Shown: in pieces, positions 1 through 8,013 of the stretch | Layout: the number at the start of each line of letters is the position of its first letter | How positions within the stretch are numbered: the stretch's first letter is position 1 | Assembly (NCBI GenBank): GCA_002702655.1 | Contig: PABB01000048.1 | Location: 1 to 64,000 of the forward strand | Length of the DNA: 64,000 nt | Direction: 5' to 3' | From: Planctomycetaceae bacterium | GTDB taxonomy: Bacteria; Planctomycetota; Planctomycetia; Pirellulales; Lacipirellulaceae | Notes under the pieces: generated by a model | What the model saw: only the letters and a program-made list of their open reading frames with translations | Told to the model about the DNA's origin: nothing | Database searches by the model: none | Program-made: the position numbers and the translations under genes

Positions 1-76
1 CCCAGGCGCCCGCCGCCAGGACGAGGGCGGCTGCCGCGGGGGCGACGCGTCGGGCGAGTGAGAGAGATTGCGGCAT
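1..76 (-). CDS. N-terminus of an exported protein, cut by the window edge
   Basis: Reading leftwards from an ATG at 74-76, the first 25 codons are open to the window edge. They encode a typical export signal: a short polar start, an Arg-Arg pair (about residues 9-10) and then an Ala/Leu/Val-rich hydrophobic stretch. An AAAGG sequence lies about 8 nt upstream of the ATG, a plausible ribosome binding site. The mature part is outside the window, so its function cannot be told. It lies downstream of the oxidoreductase at 206 on the same strand. Confidence 0.5.
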   Translation of the reverse strand, partial: MPQSLSLARRVAPAAAALVLAAGAW

Positions 77-205
77 CGCTGCACCTTTCATCATTCAGAC
101 TACCCATCGCCCCTTGCCGGGGCCAAGCGCAGTTGGATGACAATTCCGTCAGCGTGCCGCTGGCGGCCCGAAGCACGGCGAGAGTCTTCGAGCTTGGCCG
201 CCCGC

Positions 206-1546
206 TCACACCGTCTCAGGCGTCGGATGCACCCACGGCTCGCGGTATTCGCGGGCCAGCAGCTTGGTCGCTTCCTCGTCGCCGATGACGGCGCGCTTCT
301 CGTCGTCATACGCCAGGCTGCGGCCCAAGCGCATCGACAGGTTCGCCAGCAAGCAACACGCGGTCGAGATGTGGCCCTCGCCGATGTCGGCCACGGGGCG
401 GCGGCCCTCGGCCCGGGCGGCCAGAAAGTCGCGCATATGCGCCCGGGTCGCCGCGGCGGCGAACAACTCGGTCGGCTTGTACGCGCGGTCCTCAGGGTAC
501 TTGTCGCTCTCGTCGAGCCAATCGCCGTGCTCGGGGTCGCCCCGCTGGGGGAGAAAGTCGTATTTGTGCACGCTCAGCTTCAGTGCCCCGTGCTCGCCGT
601 ACAGCGTGGCGCCCCACAGGTAATCTGGGTCGGGCGGAACGCCCCAGTCGCGCTGGGTCCACACGACCTGCGTGTCGCCGTAGTCGAACGTGGCGGTCTG
701 CGTGTCGTGCACGTTCACCGTGGAATCGTTGGGCCGCATCAGGCGCCCGCCGACGGCCGACACGCTTTTCGGCCAACCCAGCCCCAGCATCATCCGCACG
801 GCATCGAAGAAGTGGACGCACAGGTCGCCGGTGCGGCCGTTGCTAAACTCCGCACACGCCCGCCACGAGCGGGGATGAATGCCGGGCCGATAGTCGCGCC
901 ACGGGGCCGGGCCGACGTAGCGGTCCCAGTCGAGTTCGGCAGGCGGCGGCTCCACGGCGCCGAACTCGCCCGGCGGGCCGTAGTACGAGTGGATCTCGAC
1001 CGACGCGATTCTGCCCAGCCGGCCGCTCTCGACGTACTTCTGGTACGCCTCCTGCAAATGCGGCGTGCTGCGTCGCTGCAGGCCGACCTGCACGGTGCGG
1101 CCGTACTTGCGGGCCGCGGCGACCATCGCCTGGCCCTCGACCACGTCGAAGCTGATCGGCTTCTGCACGTACACGTCGGCGCCGGCCCGCACCGCGTCGA
1201 TCATCGGCAGGCAATGCCAATGGTCGGGCGTGCCGACCAGCACGATCTCCGGCTGCTGCGACTTGAGGAACTCGCGGTAGTCGACAAACGTCGGCGGCGT
1301 CTGCCCCGAGGGCTGCCGACCGGCCACCAACTGGGCCCCTTCCTCCAGCAACCGCTGATCAACATCGCACAACCCGACGACTTCCACGGGGGCGACCTGC
1401 ATCAGATGCAACAGATCGGTCTTGCCATACCACCCCGTGCCGATGAGCCCGACGCGCAACGGCCGCTCGCCCGCCGCGGCGCGCACCAGAGAAGGCGCCG
1501 CGGCCAACGCAGCAGCCGAGGCCTGCAAGAAACGGCGACGGTTCAT
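206..1546 (-). CDS. Tat-exported Gfo/Idh/MocA family oxidoreductase
   Basis: 446 residues from the chosen ATG at 1546; a longer frame to 1585 adds 13 residues ahead of a perfect Tat start. Residues 3-7 (RRRFL) followed by an Ala-rich stretch form a twin-arginine signal, so the protein is probably exported folded with its cofactor. A Rossmann NAD(P) motif GLIGTGWYG lies at about 33-41, and the family's EKP motif appears as QKP at 128-130. C-terminal half: the alpha/beta dimerisation and substrate domain. These enzymes oxidise or reduce sugars and cyclitols and are greatly expanded in planctomycetes. The substrate cannot be read from sequence. It is the second gene of a leftward pair with the truncated exported protein. 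Confidence 0.9.
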   Translation of the reverse strand: MNRRRFLQASAAALAAAPSLVRAAAGERPLRVGLIGTGWYGKTDLLHLMQVAPVEVVGLCDVDQRLLEEGAQLVAGRQPSGQTPPTFVDYREFLKSQQPEIVLVGTPDHWHCLPMIDAVRAGADVYVQKPISFDVVEGQAMVAAARKYGRTVQVGLQRRSTPHLQEAYQKYVESGRLGRIASVEIHSYYGPPGEFGAVEPPPAELDWDRYVGPAPWRDYRPGIHPRSWRACAEFSNGRTGDLCVHFFDAVRMMLGLGWPKSVSAVGGRLMRPNDSTVNVHDTQTATFDYGDTQVVWTQRDWGVPPDPDYLWGATLYGEHGALKLSVHKYDFLPQRGDPEHGDWLDESDKYPEDRAYKPTELFAAAATRAHMRDFLAARAEGRRPVADIGEGHISTACCLLANLSMRLGRSLAYDDEKRAVIGDEEATKLLAREYREPWVHPTPETV

Positions 1547-1738
1547 GGTGAGAATCCCGGGGGGTAATGCAGAGGAGAAAGACAACGTCGCAACAATGGG
1601 GGGCGCCCACCATTACACAGGGTAGCCCTGGTTGGCGTCCAGCCTACCAGGGCCGCGCAGCGGCAAGAGGAGTCCACCAGAGATGACGCGGTCCGAGGCG
1701 GAATGGCCGTGGGTCTGCGTTGCAGAGAGCAATGCCCG

Positions 1739-3460
1739 CTACACACGCCGACGTACGAGTGACCGTCGGCTAAACACGGCAGCCCACAAGGCGATCGAAA
1801 CGAGGTCTGCGCCTGCTGGTTCAGGAACGGTGGCCGCACTCGAAACAAATACCCCCGACGTACCGTCGGTGAACTCGGCGGAGAACGCCAAATACCCGGC
1901 GTCGTTGAACCCGTCGTGCGGCTGATACCCCGCCGCGATATTCGACAAAAAGTTCACCGCCTTGACCGTCCGCAAATCCGCCCCCGGCCCGTCATCAACG
2001 TCCAACACGTCCCCAGTACGTACAATCAACCGCAACCGCCCAGAGCGATCCTCGGCATAGATGCCAACGCGTTCTGAAGCGTCGACGCCCTCGCCATAAA
2101 AAGTGGCGCCAAACGCAACCCGACCTGCATCGTTGATTGCGATGCCTGGCCAGTTGGTTCGATTCTGGCTGAGCGGTGCAAAGTTCACGCCGGCCGGCAT
2201 ATCCGGGGCTGGGCCGTCTTCGGCAACGAGCCGCATATCGTCAGCCGTATATCCTGCAAAGAGCCCCGATCGATAGCCTGCCTCCGTTAAACTGCCACTA
2301 GCAGCGTCCTCAACGTACTGGATAGCAACCAGTGAGACAGCAATCTCGCCCGCGTCATTCATAAGAAACGGTTTCAACTGGGTCACTTGAAAACCATCAG
2401 GCAGCGCCGGCGCGGGATCACCGGTCATAATCACTGGTTGGAGGTCTGCCGCGGATGTACCTCGCCAGATTCCCCCACCGCTCGGGCGGTTTGGCTCTGA
2501 AGCCTGACTGATCCGTGCGCTGAACGCGACTTGACCGCTGTCGTTCAAATTGATCCCACCGAATATATCTCCGCTTTGGTCTGCAAATACGATACTTCCC
2601 TCGGTGCCGGGAGCCGGCGTTCCCGACCGGACGATGAGTTCGGGGCCGGCAGCTCCTACCTTCCAGATCGTGTCGACGTCCCAGGCAGAGGTTGGAGACG
2701 AGGCTCTCGCTTGAATCGCGATCTCATCGTTGCCATTGAGGCGCATACGATGTAGTCGCTTAATCGAAAGCGGATTGTCGTCCGCAGTGTTTGGGCCGGA
2801 CGTGAATACAAGAGTCGCCTCGCCGCCGCGAGCGAGCCAGACGGAGTCTTGGTAATTTGCTTGTTCCACAGTGCCGGTACGGATTGTTGCGCCGAATGCG
2901 ATTCCACCGGAGTCATTCAGCGTTGGAAAGTGGTCGCTCCCCAGGGCGGCTAATAGCGTGGGAGTATCTGCGCCGGCGATTTCATGATCTTCTCCGGCGA
3001 CGAACACCGGCAACGTATTTGGGGTGAAGCGGGTGATTGCGTCGCGTTGCTCGAATTCAGCGTTCAGGTAGCCCAGACTTGCGATGGCTCCGCCCTGCGA
3101 ATCAAACGCAACTCGACTCGCGAGCCGCGTTACATCAAATGACTCGCTGTGGGAATCATACGAGAATGGGAGCGCAAACAGACCCTCAAGCTGCCCGTTG
3201 ATTTCGCTCCATGCAACATATTGATTGCTGCCAGCTTGGCCAATCCGGCTCACGCCACTCACGACGCCAGTGGAACCAATTGACGGGTTCATCGGTGGCG
3301 GGAGTCTTTTGTCGACGCCAGTGGTTACTTGTCCGAACGGCCCGGAAATCGGCGTTTCCGAGAGCAGCACCGTTCGCAGATAGTCGTTGGCGCGAGCGTC
3401 GGAAACGGACACACAAACCGCGACGACAGTGAAGAATGCGAATCCCTTCGGTCGAATCAT
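1739..3460 (-). CDS. PEP-CTERM protein with NxxGxxAF tandem repeats
   Basis: 573 residues from the ATG at 3460, which places a clean Sec signal (about residues 1-26, ending in an AxA-like site) at the N-terminus; an upstream in-frame ATG at 3505 gives a poorer signal. The body is a series of about 50-100-residue repeats, each containing N-D-x-G-x-(I/V/L)-A-F or a close variant (for example NDSGQVAFSA, NDAGRVAFGA, NDAGYLAFSA). This is the planctomycete choice-of-anchor NxxGxxAF family (DUF7453 type), probably a beta-propeller-like surface protein. The C-terminus has VPEP, a hydrophobic stretch and a basic RRR tail: a PEP-CTERM sorting signal handled by exosortase. No catalytic motif is seen. 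A second member lies at 61524-63845. Confidence 0.85.
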   Translation of the reverse strand: MIRPKGFAFFTVVAVCVSVSDARANDYLRTVLLSETPISGPFGQVTTGVDKRLPPPMNPSIGSTGVVSGVSRIGQAGSNQYVAWSEINGQLEGLFALPFSYDSHSESFDVTRLASRVAFDSQGGAIASLGYLNAEFEQRDAITRFTPNTLPVFVAGEDHEIAGADTPTLLAALGSDHFPTLNDSGGIAFGATIRTGTVEQANYQDSVWLARGGEATLVFTSGPNTADDNPLSIKRLHRMRLNGNDEIAIQARASSPTSAWDVDTIWKVGAAGPELIVRSGTPAPGTEGSIVFADQSGDIFGGINLNDSGQVAFSARISQASEPNRPSGGGIWRGTSAADLQPVIMTGDPAPALPDGFQVTQLKPFLMNDAGEIAVSLVAIQYVEDAASGSLTEAGYRSGLFAGYTADDMRLVAEDGPAPDMPAGVNFAPLSQNRTNWPGIAINDAGRVAFGATFYGEGVDASERVGIYAEDRSGRLRLIVRTGDVLDVDDGPGADLRTVKAVNFLSNIAAGYQPHDGFNDAGYLAFSAEFTDGTSGVFVSSAATVPEPAGADLVSIALWAAVFSRRSLVRRRV

Positions 3461-3986
3461 GAGCTTCTGCCGCGTGCTATGGATCTTGGAATCAGTCGTG
3501 CGCATCAGGCTAATCGGCTTGGGTGAAAAACTACAAGAGCAGTGCCCAATACGATGTCTAGCTACGCACTATGCACGATTGTGGTGCTAGCAGGCTGCTC
3601 CGCATTCCTATTGGACGGGCGAGAATTCCCTCCTGCCGCTGCGCGGACGGGGTAGGCTCGCGCGCCAATTTCGTCGTTGCCCATATTCTTCGTTACATGC
3701 AGGCCCGTCCCGTAGGGACGAACTGAGAATAGCCCAGCGATTTATCGCTGGGAAACCGGGTAAGAGGAGCCGGAAGTCCCGGCAGGGACGATTGAGGCGA
3801 ACCTGCAAGCGACTCTCCACCAGTCGTCCCTACCGGGACTACGGCTGAACTCGCATCCGAACCCAGCGATGAATCGCTGGGCTATTCTCGCATTCTCCCT
3901 CCGGGAGATATTGGGATGTGGGGAAAGATAAGTCACCAACCCGGGCTATCCAACTCGCACGCACCCAACTCACGACCGACGACCGA
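3461..3986. other. 525-bp gene-free spacer
   Basis: No convincing coding frame. The left part (3461-3700) shows nothing recognisable beyond the upstream region of the PEP-CTERM gene. The right part holds the palindrome cluster at 3704-3910 and the heptad tract at 3941-3989, annotated separately. Confidence 0.6.
3704..3910. repeat. nested palindromic repeat cluster (CCCAGCGAT class)
   Basis: Two inverted copies of a 28-bp module, GAGAATAGCCCAGCGAT plus ATCGCTGGG, lie at about 3725-3752 and 3861-3889 and differ at one base; each module is itself a palindrome. Around and between them are smaller palindromes: CGTCCCGTAGGGACG (about 3707-3721), TCCCGGCAGGGACGA (about 3777), TCGTCCCTACCGGGA (about 3823) and CTCCCTCCGGGAG (about 3895). 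The arrangement is mirror-like and could fold into a large cruciform. It resembles REP-like intergenic repeats; no transposase is adjacent. Confidence 0.75.
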
Positions 3987-3989
3987 CTA
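3941..3989 (-). repeat. heptad-periodic tract starting at the ltaE stop codon
   Basis: Read on the minus strand the tract is TAGTCGG-TCGTCGG-TCGTGAG-TTGGGTG-CGTGCGA, a degenerate 7-nt period. The first triplet, TAG at 3987-3989, is the stop codon of the threonine aldolase gene. Only one arm is seen here. Confidence 0.6.
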
Positions 3990-5015
3990 CCCTCTAACCA
4001 CTTTCTCAATCGCCGCGCAAGCTTCCTCAATCTGCTCGCCGCTTACGTCCAGGTGCGTCACCAGGCGCACTTTCTGCGGGGCGATCGCGTACATCGCCAC
4101 GCCGGCTTTGTCGAGCTTGGCGACCAGGTCCGCGGCGGTTCCCAGTTGCTCGTCGACGCGGAAGATGACGATGTTGGTGTCGACGCGGGGCGGGTCGAGC
4201 GTGAGACCCTGGCAGGCGCTGATGATTTCACCCAGCCGCTTCGCATGCGCGTGATCTTCGGCCAGGCGGTCGACGTGGTGCTCCAGCGCGTACAGCGCCG
4301 CCGCGGCGAGGATGCCGGCTTGGCGCATGCCGCCGCCCAGGGCCTTGCGCAGGCGGCGGGCGCGCTCGATCGCTTCGGCCGGGCCGCACAGGGCCGAGCC
4401 GACCGGGGCGCCCAGGCCCTTGCTGAAGCAGACGCTCACCGTGTCGAAGTGGCTGGCCCAGGTCGCCGGGCTGATCCCCGTGGCGACCGCCGCGTTCCAC
4501 AGCCTGGCGCCGTCCAGATGCCGGGCGAGGCCCTGCTCGCTCGCCCAGCGGGTGACCCGCTCGATGGAATCCATCGGCAGCACCGAACCGCCCCCGCGGT
4601 TGTGGGTCTGTTCCAGGGACACCAGCCGCGTGCGGGGCGTGTGGACGTTGTTGGGCCGCACGTGGGGCGCCAGCAGTTCGGGGGTCAGCACCCGGTCGGA
4701 CGTGACGACCGGCCAGGCGCTCAGGCCGAACAGCTGGGCATAGGCCGCCTGCTCGTACCGTAGCACGTGCGACTCGGCCTCGATGAGGAATTCGTCACCC
4801 GGGACGCAGTGTAGCCGCAGGGCGATCTGGTTGCTCATGGTGCCCGAGGGGACGAACAGCGCGGCCTCCTTGCCCAGCAGGTCGGCCACGTGCCGCTCGA
4901 GCCGGTGGATCGTGGGGTCGTCGCCCAGCACGTCGTCGCCCACCTCGGCGGTGGCCATGGCCTGGCGCATGGCGGGCGTGGGGCGGGTGACCGTGTCGCT
5001 ACGGAGATCGATCAT
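3987..5015 (-). CDS. ltaE: low-specificity L-threonine aldolase
   Basis: 342 residues from the ATG at 5015, chosen because [17 protein letters not shown] is the family's usual N-terminus; the frame open to 5117 adds repeat-derived residues. It is a PLP enzyme of fold type I that splits L-threonine or L-allo-threonine into glycine and acetaldehyde. Visible features are the [10 protein letters not shown] segment (about 26-35), the conserved PSGTMSNQ (56-63), [10 protein letters not shown] (166-175) and the PLP lysine K199 in [13 protein letters not shown]. Length is normal. There is no Shine-Dalgarno sequence: the pyrimidine-rich heptad tract abuts the start. It is transcribed divergently from hisD, and its stop codon lies in another heptad tract. 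Confidence 0.95.
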   Translation of the reverse strand: MIDLRSDTVTRPTPAMRQAMATAEVGDDVLGDDPTIHRLERHVADLLGKEAALFVPSGTMSNQIALRLHCVPGDEFLIEAESHVLRYEQAAYAQLFGLSAWPVVTSDRVLTPELLAPHVRPNNVHTPRTRLVSLEQTHNRGGGSVLPMDSIERVTRWASEQGLARHLDGARLWNAAVATGISPATWASHFDTVSVCFSKGLGAPVGSALCGPAEAIERARRLRKALGGGMRQAGILAAAALYALEHHVDRLAEDHAHAKRLGEIISACQGLTLDPPRVDTNIVIFRVDEQLGTAADLVAKLDKAGVAMYAIAPQKVRLVTHLDVSGEQIEEACAAIEKVVRG

Positions 5016-5204
5016 GGGGAGGCTGGAGGCTGAAGGCTGTTGGCGGTAGGCTGAATCGTTCGGTTTCGGTCGATGAGCGCGCGCCATCCGGCTTACGGCA
5101 CGTGTTCGCATGCCCACGTCGGCGGACCGTCGTGGGCATGGCGCCCAACAAACAAAGCAGACATCAGCAACCTACCGCCTCCAGCCTCCCGCCTCCAGCC
5201 TCCC
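5016..5204. repeat. inverted heptad repeat between divergent ltaE and hisD
   Basis: The arms are 5016-5053 (GGGAGGCTGGAGGCTGAAGG and onwards) and 5169-5204 (CCTACCG-CCTCCAG-CCTCCCG-CCTCCAG-CCTCCC), reverse complements with a 7-nt internal period. The left arm ends at the ltaE ATG and the right arm at the hisD ATG. The 115-bp middle must hold any promoters for both genes; it also contains an imperfect palindrome CATGCCCAC...GTGGGCATG at about 5109-5140. Neither start has a Shine-Dalgarno sequence; both leaders carry several CCTCC, the anti-Shine-Dalgarno sequence itself. Confidence 0.8.
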
Positions 5205-6572
5205 ATGCTCTCCATCACACGCATCGACACGCGGAACCCGGACGCTGCCGCGGCGATCGCCGCCCTGCGGGCCAAGCTGGCGCCCGAGGGCAACGTGGTC
5301 AGCGAAGCGGGCCGGCAGAAGACCATCGAGGTGTTCGGCGAGCCGCTGACCCCCGTGCAGGTGGTCGAGCGGATTTGCCTGGAGGTCCGCGAGCAAGGCG
5401 TCGACGCGGTGCTGCGGTACACGGCAGCGCTGGATGGCAAGCAGCTGACCGCCGACCAATTGCGGGTGTCGGCGGACGAGTTGGCGGCCGCGCACGCCGC
5501 AGCGGAGCCGGGGTTTCTGGAGACGGTCCGCCGCGTACGGCAGCGGGTGCTGCACTTTCAGCAAGCAATCCTGCACAGCGACGTGAACGTCAACTTCGAC
5601 CACGGCAGCTACTTGCGGCAGCGGTACCTGCCGCTGCGGCGCGTGGGCATTTGCGTCCCCGGCGGGGCGGCGGCCTATCCGTCGACCGTGCTGATGACGG
5701 CCGTGCCGGCCCAAGCGGCGGGCGTGGCGGAGCTGGCCGTCGTGGCGCCGCCGACGCCGTTCGGCTCGTACAACCAGGATCTGCTGGCCACGTGCCACGA
5801 GTTGGGCATCACCGAGGTGTACCGGGCCGGCGGGGCGCAGGCCGTCGCGGCGTTGGCGTACGGCGTGGAAGGCTTGCCGGCGGTCGATAAGATCGTGGGC
5901 CCCGGCAACCTGTTCGTCGCGTTGGCCAAGAAGCACGTGTTTGGGACGGTCGACATCGATTCGATCGCGGGGCCCAGCGAGGTGATTGTCATCGCCGACG
6001 AGTACACGCGGGCCGACTTCACGGCGGCCGACCTGATCGCCCAGGCGGAGCACGCCCCCGGCTCGGCGGTGCTGATCACCTGGCACGAGCCGCTGATCCG
6101 CGAGGTGGCCGCGGAGTTGGATAAGCAACTGGCGACGCTCCAGCGGAGCGAGGTGACGCGGCAATCGCTGGAAGCGTTCGGCGCGCTGATCCTAGTCCGC
6201 AACGCGGAGGAGGCGGCCGAGTTGGCCAACGAGCTGGCGACCGAGCACCTGCACCTGTCGGGCGCGCTGAGCCAAAACCTGTTGGCCAAAATTCGCTGCG
6301 CGGGGGCCATCTTCATGGGTCCCAACTCGCCGGTGCCGGTGGGCGACTACGCGGCCGGACCGTCGCACGTGCTGCCAACCGGCGCCACCGCCCGGTGGGC
6401 CAGCGGGCTCAGCTCGAACGATTTCCTCCGCTCCAACAGCGTGATCCACCTGACCGAGCACGGCCTGGCCGAAATCGCCGACGACATCCTCACGCTCGCC
6501 GACAAGGAAGGCCTGACGGGGCACGCCGCGGCGGTGAAGCTGCGGTTGGAAGCGGGTGGGAGGGAGGAGTGA
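5205..6572 (+). CDS. hisD: histidinol dehydrogenase
   Basis: 455 residues from the ATG at 5205. A frame open from 5073 would add 44 residues translated mostly from the heptad repeat, which is not credible. The enzyme catalyses the last two steps of histidine synthesis, the NAD- and Zn-dependent oxidation of L-histidinol to L-histidine. Recognisable blocks are the PGG segment VGICVPGGAAAYPSTVLM, GPGNLFVALAKKHVFG, IAGPSEVIVIADE, QAEHAPGS and the C-terminal GDYAAGPSHVLPT and WASGLSSNDFLR signature. Length is normal. The TGA stop at 6570-6572 is the first triplet of a heptad repeat. hisC follows on the same strand, forming a partial histidine operon. Confidence 0.97.
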   Translation: MLSITRIDTRNPDAAAAIAALRAKLAPEGNVVSEAGRQKTIEVFGEPLTPVQVVERICLEVREQGVDAVLRYTAALDGKQLTADQLRVSADELAAAHAAAEPGFLETVRRVRQRVLHFQQAILHSDVNVNFDHGSYLRQRYLPLRRVGICVPGGAAAYPSTVLMTAVPAQAAGVAELAVVAPPTPFGSYNQDLLATCHELGITEVYRAGGAQAVAALAYGVEGLPAVDKIVGPGNLFVALAKKHVFGTVDIDSIAGPSEVIVIADEYTRADFTAADLIAQAEHAPGSAVLITWHEPLIREVAAELDKQLATLQRSEVTRQSLEAFGALILVRNAEEAAELANELATEHLHLSGALSQNLLAKIRCAGAIFMGPNSPVPVGDYAAGPSHVLPTGATARWASGLSSNDFLRSNSVIHLTEHGLAEIADDILTLADKEGLTGHAAAVKLRLEAGGREE

Positions 6573-6652
6573 TCGGTGATCGGTTACCAGTTATCGGTGA
6601 CACGGCGACGAACACTGCCCACTGGTAACTGGTAACCGATCACTGGTCACTT
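6570..6652 (+). repeat. heptad inverted repeat beginning at the hisD stop codon
   Basis: The left arm is TGATCGG-TGATCGG-TTACCAG-TTATCGG-TGACAC from 6570; the right arm (about 6621-6652) is its complement. The pairing core is a perfect 18-bp inverted repeat, 6576-6593 against 6626-6643, with a 32-nt loop. The hisD TGA is the first triplet. No T-run follows, so it is not a standard Rho-independent terminator. Confidence 0.85.
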
Positions 6653-6727
6653 CGCCGATGTCGGCGTGACCTTGTTGGTGAGTCCATTGAATTCGAGCGG
6701 CGTGGCCGCCGCCGCTAAGTTGTTCGT

Positions 6728-6793
6728 CATTCCGCCTTCCCCGCCTCGCCCTCCGCCTTCCCCATTCCGCCCTCCGCCTTCCCCCTTCGCTTT
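6728..6793 (+). repeat. pyrimidine heptad tract abutting the hisC start
   Basis: About nine units of a C/T-rich heptamer (ATTCCGC, CCTCCGC, CTTCCCC variants) run to within a few bases of the hisC ATG at 6794. It is a single arm. The tract leaves no room for a Shine-Dalgarno sequence. Its 3' end (CCCCCTTCG) matches the end of the copy inside mnmG at 17151-17236. Confidence 0.75.
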
Positions 6794-7852
6794 ATGTTTC
6801 GCTCCAACATCGTTTCCATGACCGGCTACACGCCCGGCGAGCAGCCGCGGGGCGGGGACGTCGTCAAACTCAACACCAACGAGAATCCGTACCCGTGTTC
6901 GCCGGCGGTCAAGGCGGCGATCGGGCGGGTTTGTCAGGCCGGACTGCAGAAATATCCCGAGCCGACCGCATTGGACTTTCGCGAAGCGGCGGCCGAGTTG
7001 CTGGCCGCCGAGTTGCCGGCGATCACGCCCGAGTGGATCCTGTGCGGCAACGGCAGCGACGACGTGCTGACGATCCTGACCCGCACGTTCGTCGACAGCG
7101 GCGACCACGTGCGGTTCCCGCGGCCCAGCTATGTGCTGTACGACACGCTCGCGGCGATCCAGGGCGCCAAGTGCGACGTGGTCGACTTCACGCCCGAGTG
7201 GACGCTAACCGACCGGTTCACGAAGCACTGCGACAAGCTGCGGCTGGCGTTTTTGGCCAATCCGAACAGCCCCTCGGGCACGGTGCTGCCGCCGGCGGAA
7301 GTGGCCCGCATCGCCGCCGCCCTGCCCTGCCCGCTGGTGGTCGACGAAGCGTACGTCGATTTCGCCGACAGCAACTGCTTGTCGCTGGTCGGCGACAGCG
7401 ACCGGGTGATTGTGACCCGCACGCTCAGCAAGAGCTACGCGCTGGCCGGGCTGCGATTTGGTTTCGCAGTGGCCCAGCCGCAGGTGATCGAGCAGTTGGC
7501 GAAGGTGAAGGACTCGTACAATTGCGACGCGTTGGCCATCGCCGGGGCCACCGCCGCGATTGGCGATCGGGCATGGTTCGATCGCACCCGCGCTGCGGTG
7601 CTGGAAACTCGTGCGCGGCTGCTCACGGAGTTGCGCGCTCGCGGCTTTGAATGCGTCGACTCGCAAGCAAACTTCATCTGGTGCCAGCCGCCGGGGGGCG
7701 ATCCCAAATCGCTGTACGAGCGACTCAAGGCGGCCGGGATCCTGGTTCGCTACATGGACTACGGCGAATCGGCGCGCGGGTTGCGGGTCACGGTCGGAAC
7801 TGACGACCAGATCGACGCCCTGCTGACAAAGCTGGACGAGTTGCTGAAATGA
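6794..7852 (+). CDS. hisC: histidinol-phosphate aminotransferase
   Basis: 352 residues, normal length. A PLP-dependent fold-type-I aminotransferase that converts imidazole-acetol phosphate to histidinol phosphate with glutamate. Motifs: LNTNENPYPCSPAV (26-39), the GNGSDD cofactor loop (85-90), ANPNSPSGT (155-163), VVDEAYVDF (182-190) and the PLP lysine K213 in TRTLSKSYALAGLRFGF. The ATG at 6794 is preceded by a pyrimidine heptad tract and has no Shine-Dalgarno sequence; a second in-frame ATG lies eight codons in. It follows hisD by 221 bp on the same strand. The stop TGA at 7850-7852 is the first triplet of a period-10 repeat element. Confidence 0.96.
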   Translation: MFRSNIVSMTGYTPGEQPRGGDVVKLNTNENPYPCSPAVKAAIGRVCQAGLQKYPEPTALDFREAAAELLAAELPAITPEWILCGNGSDDVLTILTRTFVDSGDHVRFPRPSYVLYDTLAAIQGAKCDVVDFTPEWTLTDRFTKHCDKLRLAFLANPNSPSGTVLPPAEVARIAAALPCPLVVDEAYVDFADSNCLSLVGDSDRVIVTRTLSKSYALAGLRFGFAVAQPQVIEQLAKVKDSYNCDALAIAGATAAIGDRAWFDRTRAAVLETRARLLTELRARGFECVDSQANFIWCQPPGGDPKSLYERLKAAGILVRYMDYGESARGLRVTVGTDDQIDALLTKLDELLK

Positions 7853-7950
7853 CAGGATTTCCAGGATCAACAGGATTCAGCAGCGAGTGGCAACTCGACA
7901 AGCGGCCAGATCGCCATCCTGTAATTTCCGCGAATCCTGTTATCCTGTTC
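7850..7950 (+). repeat. period-10 inverted repeat beginning at the hisC stop
   Basis: The left arm has three copies of (A)CAGGAT spaced about 10 nt apart from 7850 (TGACAGGATTTCCAGGATCA and onwards). The right arm at about 7917-7950 has the complement (ATCCTGT units). The hisC TGA overlaps the first base pairs of the element. It has the same architecture as the heptad elements but a different period. Confidence 0.7.
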
Positions 7951-7957
7951 GCTTGTG

Positions 7958-7986
7958 CTTGGCGCTCTTGGCGTCCTTGGCGGTTC
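7958..7986 (+). repeat. period-9 tandem repeat upstream of terC-like gene
   Basis: Three units: CTTGGCGCT (7958-7966), CTTGGCGTC (7967-7975) and CTTGGCGGT (7976-7984). They lie just upstream of the ribosome binding site (AGGAAGG, about 8000) of the gene at 8014. Confidence 0.8.
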
Positions 7987-8013
7987 AAAACAAAGGCATA
8001 GGAAGGCAGCGCC

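Noticed and set aside
68-1567. A 499-residue plus-strand frame opposite the Gfo/Idh/MocA gene
   Set aside because: Antisense shadow: no motif, no ribosome binding site, biased composition, while the minus strand encodes a full Tat-exported oxidoreductase.
5073-5204. A longer N-terminus for hisD
   Set aside because: The extra residues are translated from the heptad repeat and the upstream palindrome; HisD proteins start near the ATG at 5205.
6570-6652. The hisD hairpin as a Rho-independent terminator
   Set aside because: Although the 18-bp stem is strong, no T-run follows and hisC lies downstream on the same strand; the 7-nt periodicity identifies it as a repeat element.
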